DNA of 64,000 nucleotides from Phaeosaccion multiseriatum (lineage: Eukaryota; Ochrophyta, other classes). The stretch spans positions 3,410,001 through 3,474,000 of the forward strand of contig OZ218957.1 in NCBI GenBank assembly GCA_965112735.1. The letters run 5' to 3'. How positions within the stretch are numbered: the first letter of the stretch is position 1; every line of letters starts with the position of its first letter. Shown here piece by piece: positions 23,887-35,932 of the stretch. The notes under the pieces are model-generated. The model was not told the origin of the DNA. It searched no databases and saw nothing but the letters and a program-made list of their open reading frames with translations. A program made the position numbers and the translations under genes.

Positions 23887-25307
23887 ACCGCCCATACCGC
23901 TCCCTCTCGCTGCCTCTTCCGAATGGCTTGGCGCCGCCGCTCTGCTCACACACGCAATCGTCACAGGAATGGTTGGGTCCTTGAGATGCCCAACCAGATG
24001 CTTGGCGAACTGCTGCGCCCTGGGAGCCTGCGCCTCCTGTGAAGCAACAACGACAACCTTGAGACCGGGCTGCTTCTCTTGCTTCTCTCGTATCACCTCG
24101 GCGAAATAGGCCGCCCCCACCCCCGACGGGAGGATGTGATCCACAGGCGTGTTGGGCGAGAAGAAGCCTTGCACCTGGGTGTGGGGGGTGTGTGGGTGTG
24201 GGTGGGTGAGGATGAGTAGGTGGGTGCAGATTTACGATCTTGATCCTTTTTCCCTCACGCGCCCAGACGCCTCTAACCACTCCCAATATGCCTGTTAACA
24301 CCTCCCCATACCCCTCCCTTACCTGCCCCGATGTAGATCTATGGTCATATCATATGGTCATGACTCTATGCACCCCAATGGCCTGCAACCTCTATCCATA
24401 CGCCTCAAAGCTCTCCCCATATGCCTCTACCCTCTCTCTATATGCCTCTCTCATGCCTCACCTGCCCTGCGTGCAGATCCACGGTCATGACTCTGTCCAC
24501 ACCCATGCTTTCCAGCATGATGGCCACATCCGCCGCTGCGATGGGCTGTCGGGCAGTGCGTCGGTCCTGTCGACAGTACCTGCTCACGCACACACACACG
24601 CAGAGGACACACGCACACAGGACAGGAGGGGCCCGGGGGGGCAGTGCGTTGTGTGTGAGTGCCAGTGAAGTGGGCTGGGCCAGAACGCTCTATAACATAG
24701 CATCGAGCCAAAACGCTGTAAGTACAGCCCCACACCCTCCCACACCCACACCCACACCCACCCGTAGAAGGGTATGACGGCCGTGATGCGTTCAGCAGAG
24801 GCTCTCTTGGCCGCAGAAGAGAAGAGAAGAAGCTCAATCAGGGCAGAGTTGGAGTTCGTCGGCGACACAATGAACACATCCTGGGGAGGGAGAGAGAGAG
24901 AGAGAGAGAGAGCGAATGGTCGCAATGGGGAGCGGAAGGGTGAGGGAGAGGGCATGGGAACAAGGAGGACAGAAGGACGATGGAGGGAAGTGCCCTTGGC
25001 GAGCTCCACGTTATACTACTACGATAGTATGCAGAAGAACAAGGGACGTCCCTCTCTCCCCGCGCCTCAAAATCATGCCCCTCCCAATTGGTCAATTGGG
25101 CCCCATCTGTCAACCCAAGCTGATCACCAGAGAATACCAGAGCCAAAGCTCGGTCGCAACCACCAGCCCCCCCCCCCCCTGAGTATATGTACCGGGTGTC
25201 TGTTCTGTGCCTACCCCGTCGTACCTTGCCCATGAGCGTCTCGCCGATTTTGATGTTGACCTCTCCATCCGAGAAGGAGCCCAGCTCCACCTGAGAGAGA
25301 GCCAAGA

Positions 25308-25343
<36 letters not shown>

Positions 25344-26025
25344 AGAGGGAGAGCACAGAAATACAGAAGCACATACCACAGTTAAGGGGATAAGAAAAAA
25401 AAAAACCCCTTCCACACTGCTTCATAACAGGTGGACGGGCTTACTCACCTTGCCCGGCTGGATGCCCAGGTACCCACAAATGTCTTGGGACAGCTCCGGG
25501 TAGATGGATCCCCCAAACACGAGCAAGTTGTTCAGCTTGTCCACGCCTCGCGTGGGCTGAGTGAGTGGAAGTGGAGGCACGCACACAACCAATGAGAACA
25601 TTTTGACAGGGACATAGAGAGAGAGAGAGAGAGGCATGATGATGCAGATAGTTGAGGACCCACTCACCATGCCCTGGTAGTAGTGCCTTGGAGTCGGAAG
25701 GAGAGACGAGGGAGAACAACAGGGGAGAGAGGTACAAACTTTAGAATCAACATGTTTCATTCTCGGTGCCTATAGGTGAGACGTACCACTTCTTTGTCGT
25801 CTGCGCGTGCGGCGGAGAGTGAGCATGCACAACATTCCCTCGGTTCCTGATGCCAAAACTGCTACTGCTATTGTTGCTGCTGCTGCTGGCCCCCCCTTCC
25901 TCCTCGCCCCTTCCTCGCCGCGCGTCGCTCCATTCCCCCGCCAGCACTGCCGCGGCGATGCCCACAAGCACAGAGCTTCTTCCTGGGGCCTGTCCCCGAG
26001 TTATTCCAAAGAGGCTCGCCATCAT
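23128..26025 (-). CDS. PRPS: Ribose-phosphate pyrophosphokinase (PRPP synthetase)
   Basis: Makes PRPP from ribose-5-phosphate and ATP for nucleotide, His and Trp synthesis. 504 aa in eight exons: 26025-25787, 25686-25668, 25556-25449, 25290-25225, 24880-24762, 24579-24462, 24174-23488 and 23286-23128. The second is a 19-nt microexon encoding HYYQGM plus a split codon; phase is kept across it. Diagnostic motifs are [61 protein letters not shown], the metal/flexible-loop region [18 protein letters not shown], and the PRPP-binding loop [13 protein letters not shown]. The N terminus carries about 80 extra residues with a hydrophobic start, suggesting organelle targeting. A poly-Ser run of roughly 25 residues, encoded by CTA/CTG triplets on the + strand at 23811-23885, interrupts the catalytic domain before VDD. 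Confidence 0.88.
23459..23487. repeat. (GTGA)n starting exactly at a PRPS donor site
   Basis: Read on the minus strand, the donor GTGAGT after PRPS exon 7 continues as perfect GTGA repeats. Confidence 0.9.
23811..23885. repeat. Trinucleotide run coding poly-Ser in PRPS
   Basis: CTA/CTG triplet repeat on the + strand. It encodes serine (TAG/CAG read as AGT/AGC in frame) on the minus strand. Confidence 0.85.
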
Positions 26026-26414
26026 CGAATCCGCAGGGCTCTTTAAAAGAGGGGAGAGAGAAGGAGAAAGGGGGTTTGGAGAGCAAGATTACGTAAGCTT
26101 ACCTGAATTTGAATTTCAGTAGTCGACCCCAATTTCTCGTTGATTTCAAAATCCTGTGTTGTGTGTCCCTCTTCTCTGCGTCTTCTCTCGTCTCTTCCCT
26201 GCCTCTACTTCGTTCCCCCCCCCCTCCTCTCTACACCTCTCTCGCCCCCACTCCCCTCCCTCTCTCAACTCTCTCCATCCCTCACTTTCTCTCTGCTCTG
26301 TTCTCTCTCTCTTTTCCCTCGTCCGCGTGCGTCGCGTGAACGTGGAGGGAAGAGAGATTGGCGCAAGGACAGACGCCCACTCTCTCTCTCCGGAAGCAGA
26401 GCGGGCGTGCACCA
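26026..26414. promoter_or_regulatory. Divergent promoter region, PRPS and DHDPS-like gene
   Basis: 389 bp between two divergent start codons; C/T-rich on the + strand (26170-26320). A shared promoter is likely from position only. Confidence 0.3.
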
Positions 26415-29400
26415 ATGGCAAGAAGGAAGGGCCCGGGTAGACGTGGCTTTTTGAGAAGGCCTCGCCCACCAACTGACAAGGCGGGAGTTTTCAAAATTTT
26501 GCCTCTGCTTGTGCTCCTGGGAGCGGCGACGGCACCCCCCAGGGCTGCCGCTGCTGCTGCTGGATATCACTATGCCGCCTTCGCTGGTCCGCAGCCTGTG
26601 CTCGGCCGGTTCGTTGCGGCCAAGGAGGACACCGAAGGATGGAAGTCCCCTTTCAAATGCGGAACGTGCAAACCTGATGCACGAGGGACCTTCCGCACCG
26701 ATACGCGGCGAAGGGTGACCGGGAGAGGCCTTGGACACCCAGGAAGGGAGACAGGCAACGGCCCGTCCCTGCTGCCGCCAGGCAAAAGCAACGGCAGGAG
26801 CAACAGCACGCTAAAGGCAGGGCTATTCGGAGGACTGATTCCGCAACGAACTGCCACTTTGCCCCGCGGCGCTGAGCCCTTCACTCTTGACTGTCCCTTG
26901 TTCGAGCTGCCCACGCCCTTCAACTCCGACGGAAGTATCGACTGGATGAGCCTAGCAGGGCTGCTGGAGTTCTGGAGCGAGGCGGGCGTGAAGGCGGTGC
27001 TGTGCAATGGCTTTGGCGTTGGAGAAGGACAGACCCTGACGGCCGAGGAGCGAACCAAGCTCTATCTCTTTGTGCGCAAGAAGTTCCAAGGCACTGTGGT
27101 GAGTGGCAAAAGATAGAGAGATGGGGGGGAGAGGATAGAGGAAGTGAGAGGAGGGAGGAGGGAGAGAGGAAGGGAGGGGCGTGAGAGAGGGGGAGGGAGG
27201 AGAGAGAGTGGCGAGAGAGAAAAGGAGAGCGCTGAGAAGCGACCACCTATTGCACTCAATCTGTGACCAGAAGGCCTTCATGGCAAGAATTTGTCATTTT
27301 CAAATATTTTGTTCTCCAGTGTCCGCCTGTGCACGCGTGGCACACGCACACACACCGCCCTTGACCCCAACCTCCCTTCCTCCTCCTGCGCCCCCTCCTA
27401 CCACCACTGCGCAGATCAACAACGTGAGTGCGTGCTCGGAGGGAGAGGTGGCCAAGTCCGCGGCCTTCAGTGCGGCAAACGTCGGAGGCCGTAGTGTTGA
27501 CGCATTGCTGCTGCTGCCACCCCTCCTCTTCCCCCTGCCCGACGACGGCTTGGAGGTGTGGTTCTCCAGGCTGCTCTCCCTCTGGCGCGAACCCACGCTC
27601 CTGTAAGTCAGCAACAATAACAACAACAAGGGAGAGGGGAGAGGAGAGAGGAGAGAGGAGAGGAGTTCTATCGTATGTGTGTGTGGGCCCACAGGAATGA
27701 ACACATGCCTGGGTTTGATCCTCTTTCATTTCTCTCCCGCCTCCTCTCTCTCCCTCTCTCCCTCTCTCCCTATCTCTCTCCCTGTCTGCCTGCCTATCTG
27801 CCTATCTGCCCGTCTGCCTGCCTATCGGCCTGCCTGACTCCGTGCCCTCTTGTCTTCCTCCCTCCCTGGTCCTCCCTGGCTGCCCTTTCATCTCCACTCC
27901 CCAGATACAACCTGCCCCTGACGGGCAACAGCATCTCCCCTGCCCTCTACGAGCGCCTTGCGAAGCGCTTTCCTCACGTGCGCGGAGTAGTGACGGCACC
28001 CAAGAGCAACGGCAGATACAGCACCATGAGCAGCATCAGGAGCAGCTACAGTGGGGTGGTGCAAGGAGGTGCGTCCAACAGACAGAAGTTTCCTTTCCTT
28101 CTTCCTTCCTTCCATCCTTCCTTCCTTCTTTCCTTCCTTCCTTCCTTCCTTCCTTCCTTCCTTCCTTCCTTCCTTCCTTCCTTCCTTCCTTCCTTCCTTC
28201 CTTCCTTCCTTCCTTCCTTCCTTCCTTCCTTCTTTCCTTCCTTCCTTCCTTCCTTCCTTCCTTCCTTCCTTCCTTCTTTCCTTCCTTCCTTCCTTCCTTC
28301 CTTCTTTCCTTCTTTCCTTCCTTCCTTCCTTCCTTCCCTCAATAGAGTCGACATGCCATATCGAGTCACAGCTGCCCTCCCCCCCATCACCAACCCCCCA
28401 ACCCCCATCCTCCTCTCACCCCCCGCTCGTCCCTCACCACCAAGGAGGAGCAGGAGGAGGAGAAGGGAAAGAGAGTGGCATGTTCGCCGATGCTCTCGCT
28501 CTGCAAGCGACAGACCCCTCCCTGCCCGTGCTCCTGGCGGGTGACGGTCTGTTCACCCCCCCCAAGGGCCTCGGGGCTGTGGTGGGGGTCGGAGGGAGCT
28601 GTCCAGAACTCGTGCTCCGTGCCGCCGCTGCCGGATCGGCGGCCGCAGCCGATTCAGCCGATTCAGCAGCTGCCGCCGCCCAAGGAAGCTCTGTGGGCTC
28701 TGTGTCTGGGGCGAAGCAGCAGGCCTTGGAGGACAGCGGTAAGAGGGGCTTGCTTTGCTCGCATTTCTTTAGTGTGCAGTTTCAGTTTGTGTTGGCAGGG
28801 TGGGGGCCTTGTCTTGCTTCTCACCTTCGCATCTCTCTCTCTCGGTCTCTGCCCTTGTTGTGCTTCTCACCCTCTATCGATCTCTCTATCCCTCTCTCTG
28901 TGTGTGTCTCTCTGTCGTGCTGGCCTCCGGTCCCTCTCTATCCCTCTCTGTCTCTTCGACCCCTATTTTTTGGCTTTGCTCAAATTGTTCGGTCTATCTC
29001 TGCGCTTTGCTGTTGGCACCTCGTGGCCGTTCCTCCCTCCCTCCCTCCCTCCCTCCCTCCCTCCCTCCCTCCCTCCCTCCCTCCCTCCCTCCCTCCCTCC
29101 CTCCCTCCCTCCCTCCCTCCCTCCCTCCCTCCCTCCCTCCCTCCCTCCCTCCCTCCCTCCCTCCCTCCCTCCCTCCCTCCCTCCCTCCCTCCCTCCCTCC
29201 CTCCCTCCCTCCCTCCCTCCCTCCCTCCCTCCCTCCCTCCCTCCCTCCCTCCCTCCCTCCCTCCCTCCCTCCCTCCCTCCCTCCCTCCCTCCCTCCCTCC
29301 CTCCCTCCCTCCCTCCCTCCCTCCCTCCCTCCCTCCCTCCCTCCCTCCCTCCCTGGCCTATTCTCATACACTCCCTCTTGTGCGCACCTCGCATCCGCCC

Positions 29401-32400
29401 CTCTGTTGCCTCTGCCCCCCTCGCCGTGCTGCCCTACGCCTCAGCCTACGCCTATCAGCTCGATGTCACAAGCGGGGGAGGACTGCCCTCCCTCAAGACT
29501 GCAATCAGCAAGCGAGTGCCTGGCTTCGGCCCTTACACTCGCCTCATTGAGTGTCCAGAGCCGCCCCGCATGGCAGGGACCGTCATGGAGGAACGCCAAG
29601 AGGAGGAGCCTCCGCTGATGGGAGAGGCATTCGGCCCGGAGGAGGCCTCTCCCACCGAAACGCTCGAAACGCCGATGCGCGAGGGAGGCGCCGGGGGGAG
29701 GAGTGAGAAGAGGTCCAGACGAGCAGCAGCAGCAGCAGAAGAAGAAGAAGAAGTGGAATCACCACTATTCGTACCCACGGAGGTAGTGACTCCGACGGAG
29801 GCTGCTGCTGGTTCTGGTGGTGCTGCTGGCACCGCTGCTACTGCTGGTGGTGGTACTGGTGCTGCTGCCCCTCCTCCTGCGGCCCATACCCACACGCCTC
29901 ACCGGCCGAAGGGATACGTGGTCGAATCCGTCGTCGACTCCCGTGATCCCCGACCTCCCTCAGACCCTGCCCAACAGGCCAATGTGAATGTGGTGTGGGG
30001 GGACAGGAACGGACAGACGGTATTCAACGGCAGCGGCAGGGGTAGCGGCAGGGGCAGCGGCGTCGCCAGGGACACTAACAGTGGCGGCAACATGTATCGA
30101 CCGTCGGGGTACGGGGTGGATGCGAAGGTCGAGGCGCAGGCCGAGGCGATACGAGAGAGGGAAGCACGCCTGGCGGAGCAAGCCGAGCAGGAGCGGCAGT
30201 GGAAGAAGGAGCTCGAGGAGCAGCGGAAGGAGGAGGAAGAGCGGCGGAAGATGGTGGGGCGTGCGCAGAGACAGCAGGCAGAGGCCTGGAAGAAGCAGCT
30301 CAAGGAGCAACGGGACGCGGAGCAGGCGCGGCAGAAAGAGCTCTGGGAGCAGCAGCAGAAGGCGATTCAGGAGCAGCAGCTGCAGTTGGCGTTTCAGGAG
30401 GAGAAGCAGCGGCAGCAGCAGTTGAAGATTCGAGAGCAGCAGCAGCAGTTGGTGAAGGAGGAGGAGCAGCGGCAGCAGAAGTTATTCCAGCAAGAGAAGC
30501 AGCTGCAGAAGGAGTTGGCCGAACAGCTGAAGCAGCAAAAAATGGCGAAAGAGAAGCAGCAGCAACACTTGGCGATACAGGAGGAGAAGCAGCGGCTGCA
30601 GCAGTTGGTGATCAAGAAGAAGGAGGAGCAATTGACCAAGAAGGAACAGGAACGGCAGCAACAGTTGGCGAAGGAGGCGGAGAAACAGCAGGAGCAGTTG
30701 GCGAAACTGGAGGAGAAGCAGCAGGAGCAGCTGGCGAAACTGGAGGAGAAGCAGCGGCAGCAGCAGAGGGCCATCGAGGAGGAGAAGAAGCGGGTGAAGG
30801 AGCTGGCAAGGCAGGAGGAGGAGCGCCTGCAGCAGTTGGCCAAGCAGGAGAAGCAGCGCCAGAAGGAGTTGACCAAACTGGAGGAGAAGCAGAAGCAGCA
30901 GGAGTTGGCCATACAGAAGCAGCAGCAGCAGCTGGCCAAGCAGGAGGAGTTGCGGCAGCAGCAAGCAGCGAAGGATTTGGCGAGACTGGAGGAGAAGCAG
31001 CGGCAGCAGCAGTTGGAGATACAAAAGCAGCAGGACCAGCTGGCGAAGCAAGAGGAGGAGCGACTGCAAGTTTTGGCGAAGCTGGAGGAGGAGCAGCGCC
31101 GGCAGAAGCAGCTGGTGATGGAGGAAAAGCAACGGGTGAAGGAGTTGGCCAAACAGGAGGAGGAGCTGCAGAAACAGAAGCAACAGCAGCTGTTGGCGAT
31201 TCAGGAGCAGCAGCAGCAGTTGGCGAAACAGGAGCAGCAGCGGCAGATGGAGCTGGCGAGAAAGGAGCAGTTGGTCATACAGGGGGAGCAGCAGCAGCGG
31301 CAGAAGCAGTTAGCCATCGAAGCGCAGAAGCAGAAGCAGCAGCAGCTGGCCATTGAGGAGGAGAAGCAGCGACTGCAGACGCTGATGGAAGAGGAGGAGC
31401 AGCAGCGGAAGCAGCAGCAGCTGGCCATCGAGGAGGAGAAGCAGCGGCTGCAGAAACTGATGGAAGAGGAGGAGCAGCAGCGGCAGGAGAAGAAGTTGGC
31501 CCTGGAGGAGCAGGAGCGGCGGCAAACGTTGGCGAAAAAGGAGCAGCTGGCGATACAGGGGGGGTTGAAGGAGCGCCAGCAGCAATTGGCCATACAGGAG
31601 GAGGAGCAGAAGCAGCGGCAGCGCGCGATAGAGGAACAGCAGCAGCTGCTGGCGAAGCAGGAGGAGCAACGACAGCAGCAGTTGGCCGTACAGGAGGAGC
31701 AGCGACAGCAAGAATTGGCCATCGAGGAGGAGAAGAAGCGGGTAAAGGAGTTGCTCATTGCGGAGGAGAAGCAGCGAATCGCGGAAGAGAAAAAGCAACA
31801 GGAGCAGTTGGCGATTCAGGAGGAGGAGCAGCGGCAGCACCAGCTGAGGATACTACAGGAGGCGCAGCAACGGCGACAAGAGATGGCCAAAGAGGAGGAG
31901 CAGCAGCGCAGGAGGAATTCAGAGTCCGCCTTGGAGGGTCTGATGAAGGAGCAACGCCTCAAGGAGAAGCAAAGCAAGGCGGCGAGACAACCCACACACT
32001 ACCCCAGACCCCGCTACGGAAGGTACACCCCGGGCGAGGAAGCCGACGCCGCAGCAGCTGCCACCGCCACCGACCGCACGAGACGACCCGCCACAGAGCG
32101 CAGGGGCCGAGGCCGGAGTGCGGATTTCCCGGCAGGTACGTTCGTACGTTTCAGTTCTGGTTATGACCATAGTAGCTGGTTGGGTAGGTTTACACTGCGT
32201 TTCTGTGCCCTCTGCCCGTTGCCCCGGCCTTTGGCTTTGCCCCTTTGTTGTGTGTGTCGCCACAGCGCCCTGCCCTCACCAACTGCTTCTATCTGTTCAC
32301 CTGTATCACCAACCGCTGTATGTGTATCACGTCCAACAGCTCCCCGAACGGCCACTGCCACCGCCACCGCCAGGAGGGGCTCAGCGGTCGGCTCCGAGGA

Positions 32401-32626
32401 TGGCAGCAACACGTACCGCGAGAAAGAGCTCGAGATCTTCTTCAGTTCCAAGGGTATTGAAGGGCAGGACGCGGACTCCTTCGATTGGATATCGCTCCGC
32501 AAGTCCAGTAATGTGTACGAAGAGTATCAGCAGCGCATGGGGAGGGAGAGGAGGGGCAAGAGGAGTGCGTCCAAGGCGACCAGCAGCAGCAGCGGCAGCC
32601 GTAGCAATAGCTACAGGGGTTGGTGA
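26415..32626 (+). CDS. DHDPS/NAL-like domain fused to long Gln/Glu coiled coil
   Basis: 1435-aa protein. Exons are 26415-27098, 27415-27602, 27905-28068, 28445-28738, 29445-32135 and 32340-32626 (4308 nt, phase kept). The start ATG gives a basic N terminus and a hydrophobic segment (FKILPLLVLLGAATA), probably a signal or transit peptide. Residues about 150-485 form a class I aldolase-type barrel of the DHDPS/N-acetylneuraminate lyase family: ELPTPFNSDGSIDWMSLAGL, GFGVGEGQTLTAEER, LYNLPLTGNSISP, LLAGDGLF and VPGFGPYTRL. The Thr-Thr pair of GTTGE and the Schiff-base Lys in GIK are not at their usual positions (GFGVGEG and RGVVTAPK), so catalysis is doubtful. Without any stop or splice signal, the same frame continues as roughly 620 residues of Q/E/K/L heptads (about 670-1290), then a basic Ser-rich tail. 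Two introns are almost pure CTTC or CCTC repeats. Confidence 0.75.
28090..28338. repeat. (CTTC)n tract, 250 bp
   Basis: Near-perfect CTTC tetranucleotide tract in intron 3 of the DHDPS-like gene. Confidence 0.95.
29032..29354. repeat. (CCTC)n tract, 323 bp
   Basis: Perfect CCTC tetranucleotide repeat upstream of the acceptor at 29444. Apparent SLPP or GREG open frames across it are artefacts of the repeat. Confidence 0.97.
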
Positions 32627-34358
32627 TACAGTGTAAAGAAAGAAAGAAAGGAAGGAAGCAGAGTTAAGTAGTTAGTAGGTACTGCCGCTGCCGTTATCGT
32701 TAAGGTTAGCAGCAGCGCAGTTGTAGCAGTTAAAGGGGGGTGGCGCCCCCTCGGGTCTGGATCCAGGGGTTGAACCCCACTGGCAGGGCACATCTCGTTA
32801 TCTGTTGTCATCTGTCGTCATCGCTTTCGCAGGCTGTTATTTTCAAGGCGTCTCTAACATTCGCGCCCCACCATAATGTAATGGTGTTAAATTTAATTAT
32901 ATTTTTTATTTCCCTTTCCTCACCACACCACTGTTAGATCCGAGCCAGACAAATAGAGGGTCCCGCAGCGTCCTTGTCTGCTGCTCCTGCTGCTGCCCCT
33001 CCCTCTCTCCTCTCTCCCCTCTCCTGCTGCTCCCCCTCCCTCTGTCCCCTCTCCTCTCTCCTGCTGCTGTGCCGAACCGGCGGGCTCACATATTCTATGT
33101 CATGCATCATGCCAGTCAACTCTTTGCTTCTCAGGTTGATTCCAATAAGTCAATAAATAGCCGTGCCGCTCCCATCCAGTCTGAGATGGTGTGCCTCGAC
33201 TCAAGAAAGTCAGTTGCTCAACAGTGTGTGTGATCCAGACCCCTTCACTGCCACCCCCCTCCCCATCCACTGCCATCCTTCTCCTCGCCCTCGCTGCTGA
33301 CCGCGAAGGTGGAAAAGTCCCAGAAAGTCCCGGGCCCGTCTGTTGCCATCCCCTCTGGCCTCCGCCTGGAGCACTCGTAGGTCCAGTCGCCGCCAACGGC
33401 TGCCAAAAGGCCAAAGAAAGCCGCCCCTCTGACCTGGCTGATGCCCCTGACGCGACTGCTCCTCTACCGCAGCATCGCCAGCTGTGAAGCCCTCGACTCC
33501 GGCCCTATCCGAAGCGGCGTGGGCGCTGGCCTGCGGGCCAATTGCGCTGAAACTGAAAACTCCTCTGCCTCATACAAGAAGTGTCGTCTGCCATTGAGTC
33601 TATCGGGCTGAGAAGGAGGCCCCCTCTCTCTGAGTGAAGCAAAGAAGTGCCACACGGCCAACTGCGCGTTTGCCTCCTTCTTCCGCTCCCATCCGAGAGA
33701 GAGAGAAAGAGAGGGGGCTTTCTCGCTTCGTACGCCCCTCTCGCTTGCGTTGCAAGCCCCACTCGCTTGCCCAGGAAGTCCCACTCTGCCCCCCCCCCCC
33801 CTCACGCCCGCCCGCCCACCCACAGGAGCCCGCGTCCGCGCCTCCCTCTGGCCTGCTTGTCCGCCTCCCTCTGGCCTGCTTGTCCCAAGCAGACGGTGAT
33901 GCAACACCACGTGCCGCTTCCTCCGTTCTCCGGCGCTCATTGACTCATTGACTGATTGACTGAGCATCGGACTGGACTGGACTGGACTGGGCTGAGGAGA
34001 GAGGAGAGCTCTAATCAAGCAATCCATGAATCAACCACAGCGGAGTGCGGGGCGGAGCTTCTTGGCTTCATTCGGCATCGTCGAATTGACCGTCCTCCTG
34101 CGGTACTTCTGCTGATGAACGCACACACAAGCCACGGAAAGGAGGTGGGAGATGACACATACACAGAGAGAGAGGGAAGAGCAGGAAGAGAGAGAGCAGC
34201 GAGAGACAGAAGAGAGACAAAGCCAGAGAGAGAGAGCAGGGAGAGACAAGGACAGCAGAGTGGTGCTGAGAAGGGGCCTGAATTGAGTCACAATCCTTCC
34301 CCTCACTCACTCGCTTCAGTCACCCACACTCGTTCCACTCACTCACCCACTCACTCAC
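32627..34358. other. Long intergenic region, no gene seen
   Basis: An AT-rich patch at 32870-32910 may belong to the 3' end of the upstream transcript. The rest is C/T-rich with GAGA and CACT microsatellites (34160-34260, 34310-34360). ORFs here lack domains and plausible splice context. Confidence 0.5.
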
Positions 34359-34360
34359 TC
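34310..34360. repeat. (CACT)n run at the pICln 3' end
   Basis: CACTCACT repeat overlapping the stop/donor-like sequence of the last pICln exon. Confidence 0.8.
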
Positions 34361-35932
34361 ACTCACCGGAGCCTGCTGCACCTGTTGCCCCACCGTCGTC
34401 GCCCTCTGTGAATACCAGGACTCGATCAAGATGGTCCAAGACGGCCTGCTGCTCTATGCCCAGTCCCTCCCTGCCCCCCTCCATGAGACTGTGCATGTGT
34501 TGCATCATACCCTCTTCGTCGAAGATGAGCTCGTCGCCCTCCTCCACGCCCTCCTGCCACAGGTAGGGCAGTTGGTGATACAGCAGAAAATGGTGATACG
34601 ACAGCCGCAAGTGGTGATGCACGAGCCATTGTTGGTGATGCAGCATAAACGTGAAATGCAAGGAGGTTAAACAAACTGAAACTCCCTCACCTGCAGGTCC
34701 GGGTTGAGCTCTGCGGCGCGTGAGAAAGCGTCAAACATGTCGGGAAGCAGCGCCTCATCGGAGGGGGCGAAGAATGCCTCCTGGAGAGTCTCGCCTGCGT
34801 CCAGCTGGGGACGAGGAGGGAGGAGGGAGGAGTCAGAAAAGGAGGAGGACAGAAGACAAGTCTCTCTACGAAAGCCCTTCTCCTTCTCCAGCGGATTCCA
34901 TCAAATTGAATCCGCGTCCCGTTCGCACAGCTGTAACATGATTTCGCCTTGGTTTCGCTTTGATTTCGCTTTGGCGTGAGAAAGCGGAGGCGAGGTCGGG
35001 CAGCCCATTAATTGCCACTCACTCACCACTCACTCACTCACTCACTGACTCACTCACCCACTCACTCACTCACTCACTCACTCAGTCACTCACTCACGCA
35101 CTCACTCACCTGGCAGTAAATGCAGGGCAAGGGGTAGGTGGATGGGTCTCTGGAGACGGCGTGCAGACAGATGTATGGCACGTCAAAGTCCAGTGCGTCG
35201 GGGCTCTCCTCCCTGCCTGTACTCTCCTCCCTGATCCAGCCTGTGCTATCCTCCCTGCCGTCCTGTGCATCACCGCCGTCGCCAGCTGAGTGCGCCTCTC
35301 CCAGCCACACCACGCGCCGTGAGGTGATAACGAGCTTTCCCATTGAGGACTGCAGCACAGAGTACCCCTGCTCGGGCGGTGAGCTATGGCTATCACTGTT
35401 ACTATCACTATGACCCTCACTATCACTGGAGCTGTGGGTGTGACCGTTCGCGTTCCCATTGAGTTGGGCATCGTCTAGAGGAGGAGGCGGAGGCATCACT
35501 GCTGCTCCTGGTGAGTCTGCTGCTGCTGCTACTGCTGCTGATGATGAGGTGATGATGGCGACGCCTCCCGCACCGTCGTCGGGGAGGGTGCCTTCGGACT
35601 TGATGCAGCAAGTAACTCCCTCGCACGTGTATAGGATCTCTTCACCCTAACACGGGACAAGGAATGACGAGAGGAAAGGAGAAGGGGAGGGAGAGAAGAG
35701 GTAGCGGTGGTTTGGGGATTGCAAATAGGGATGCTTGTTTTTGTGCATTCAGCCAGCACTCATAGAGGGTCAATCCTCCAGCACCCAAAGAAGGAGAGAA
35801 AAAACACCCCCCCTCCGTATTTCTGTGTGGTGGTTCTTCTGCACTCACCTCATCTTCGTCCAGGGCGGGCAGGGTGCCTGTCTCGTCTCTCTCGCAAGTA
35901 AACCTCAGTGTCGGCTCTGGAGGTCCGAACAT
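34359..35932 (-). CDS. CLNS1A: pICln, methylosome subunit
   Basis: pICln-type PH-fold protein, the chaperone of the PRMT5 methylosome that loads Sm proteins; role from the family. Four exons with phase-0 junctions throughout: 35932-35849, 35646-35110, 34804-34691 and 34553-34359; about 309 aa. Diagnostic parts are GKLVITSRRVVWLGEA, the highly typical VPYICLHAVSRDPSTYPLPC ending in IYCQ, DEALLPDMFDAFSRAAELNP, and the acidic C terminus DELIFDEEGMMQH. A long Ser/Asp/His insertion (about residues 60-105) separates early strands of the PH fold, making it longer than the about 237-residue animal protein. The stop TGA at 34359 overlaps a donor-like GGTGAGT, so a further C-terminal exon cannot be excluded. 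The exon 2 donor expands into GTGA repeats. Confidence 0.85.
35020..35109. repeat. (CACT)n starting at a pICln donor site
   Basis: On the minus strand the donor GTGAGT of pICln exon 2 continues as about 90 bp of imperfect GTGA repeat. Confidence 0.9.

Noticed and set aside
28994-29394. Long GREGGREGG or SLPPSLPP open frames at this and other CCTC tracts (46.6, 50.0, 58.8 and 62.6 kb)
   Set aside because: A tetranucleotide repeat with no stop in any frame produces long ORFs on both strands; these are intron sequence between verified exon junctions.
32745-32800. tRNA-like T-arm sequence (GGGGTTGAACCCCAC)
   Set aside because: No acceptor stem, D-arm or anticodon arm can be drawn around it.
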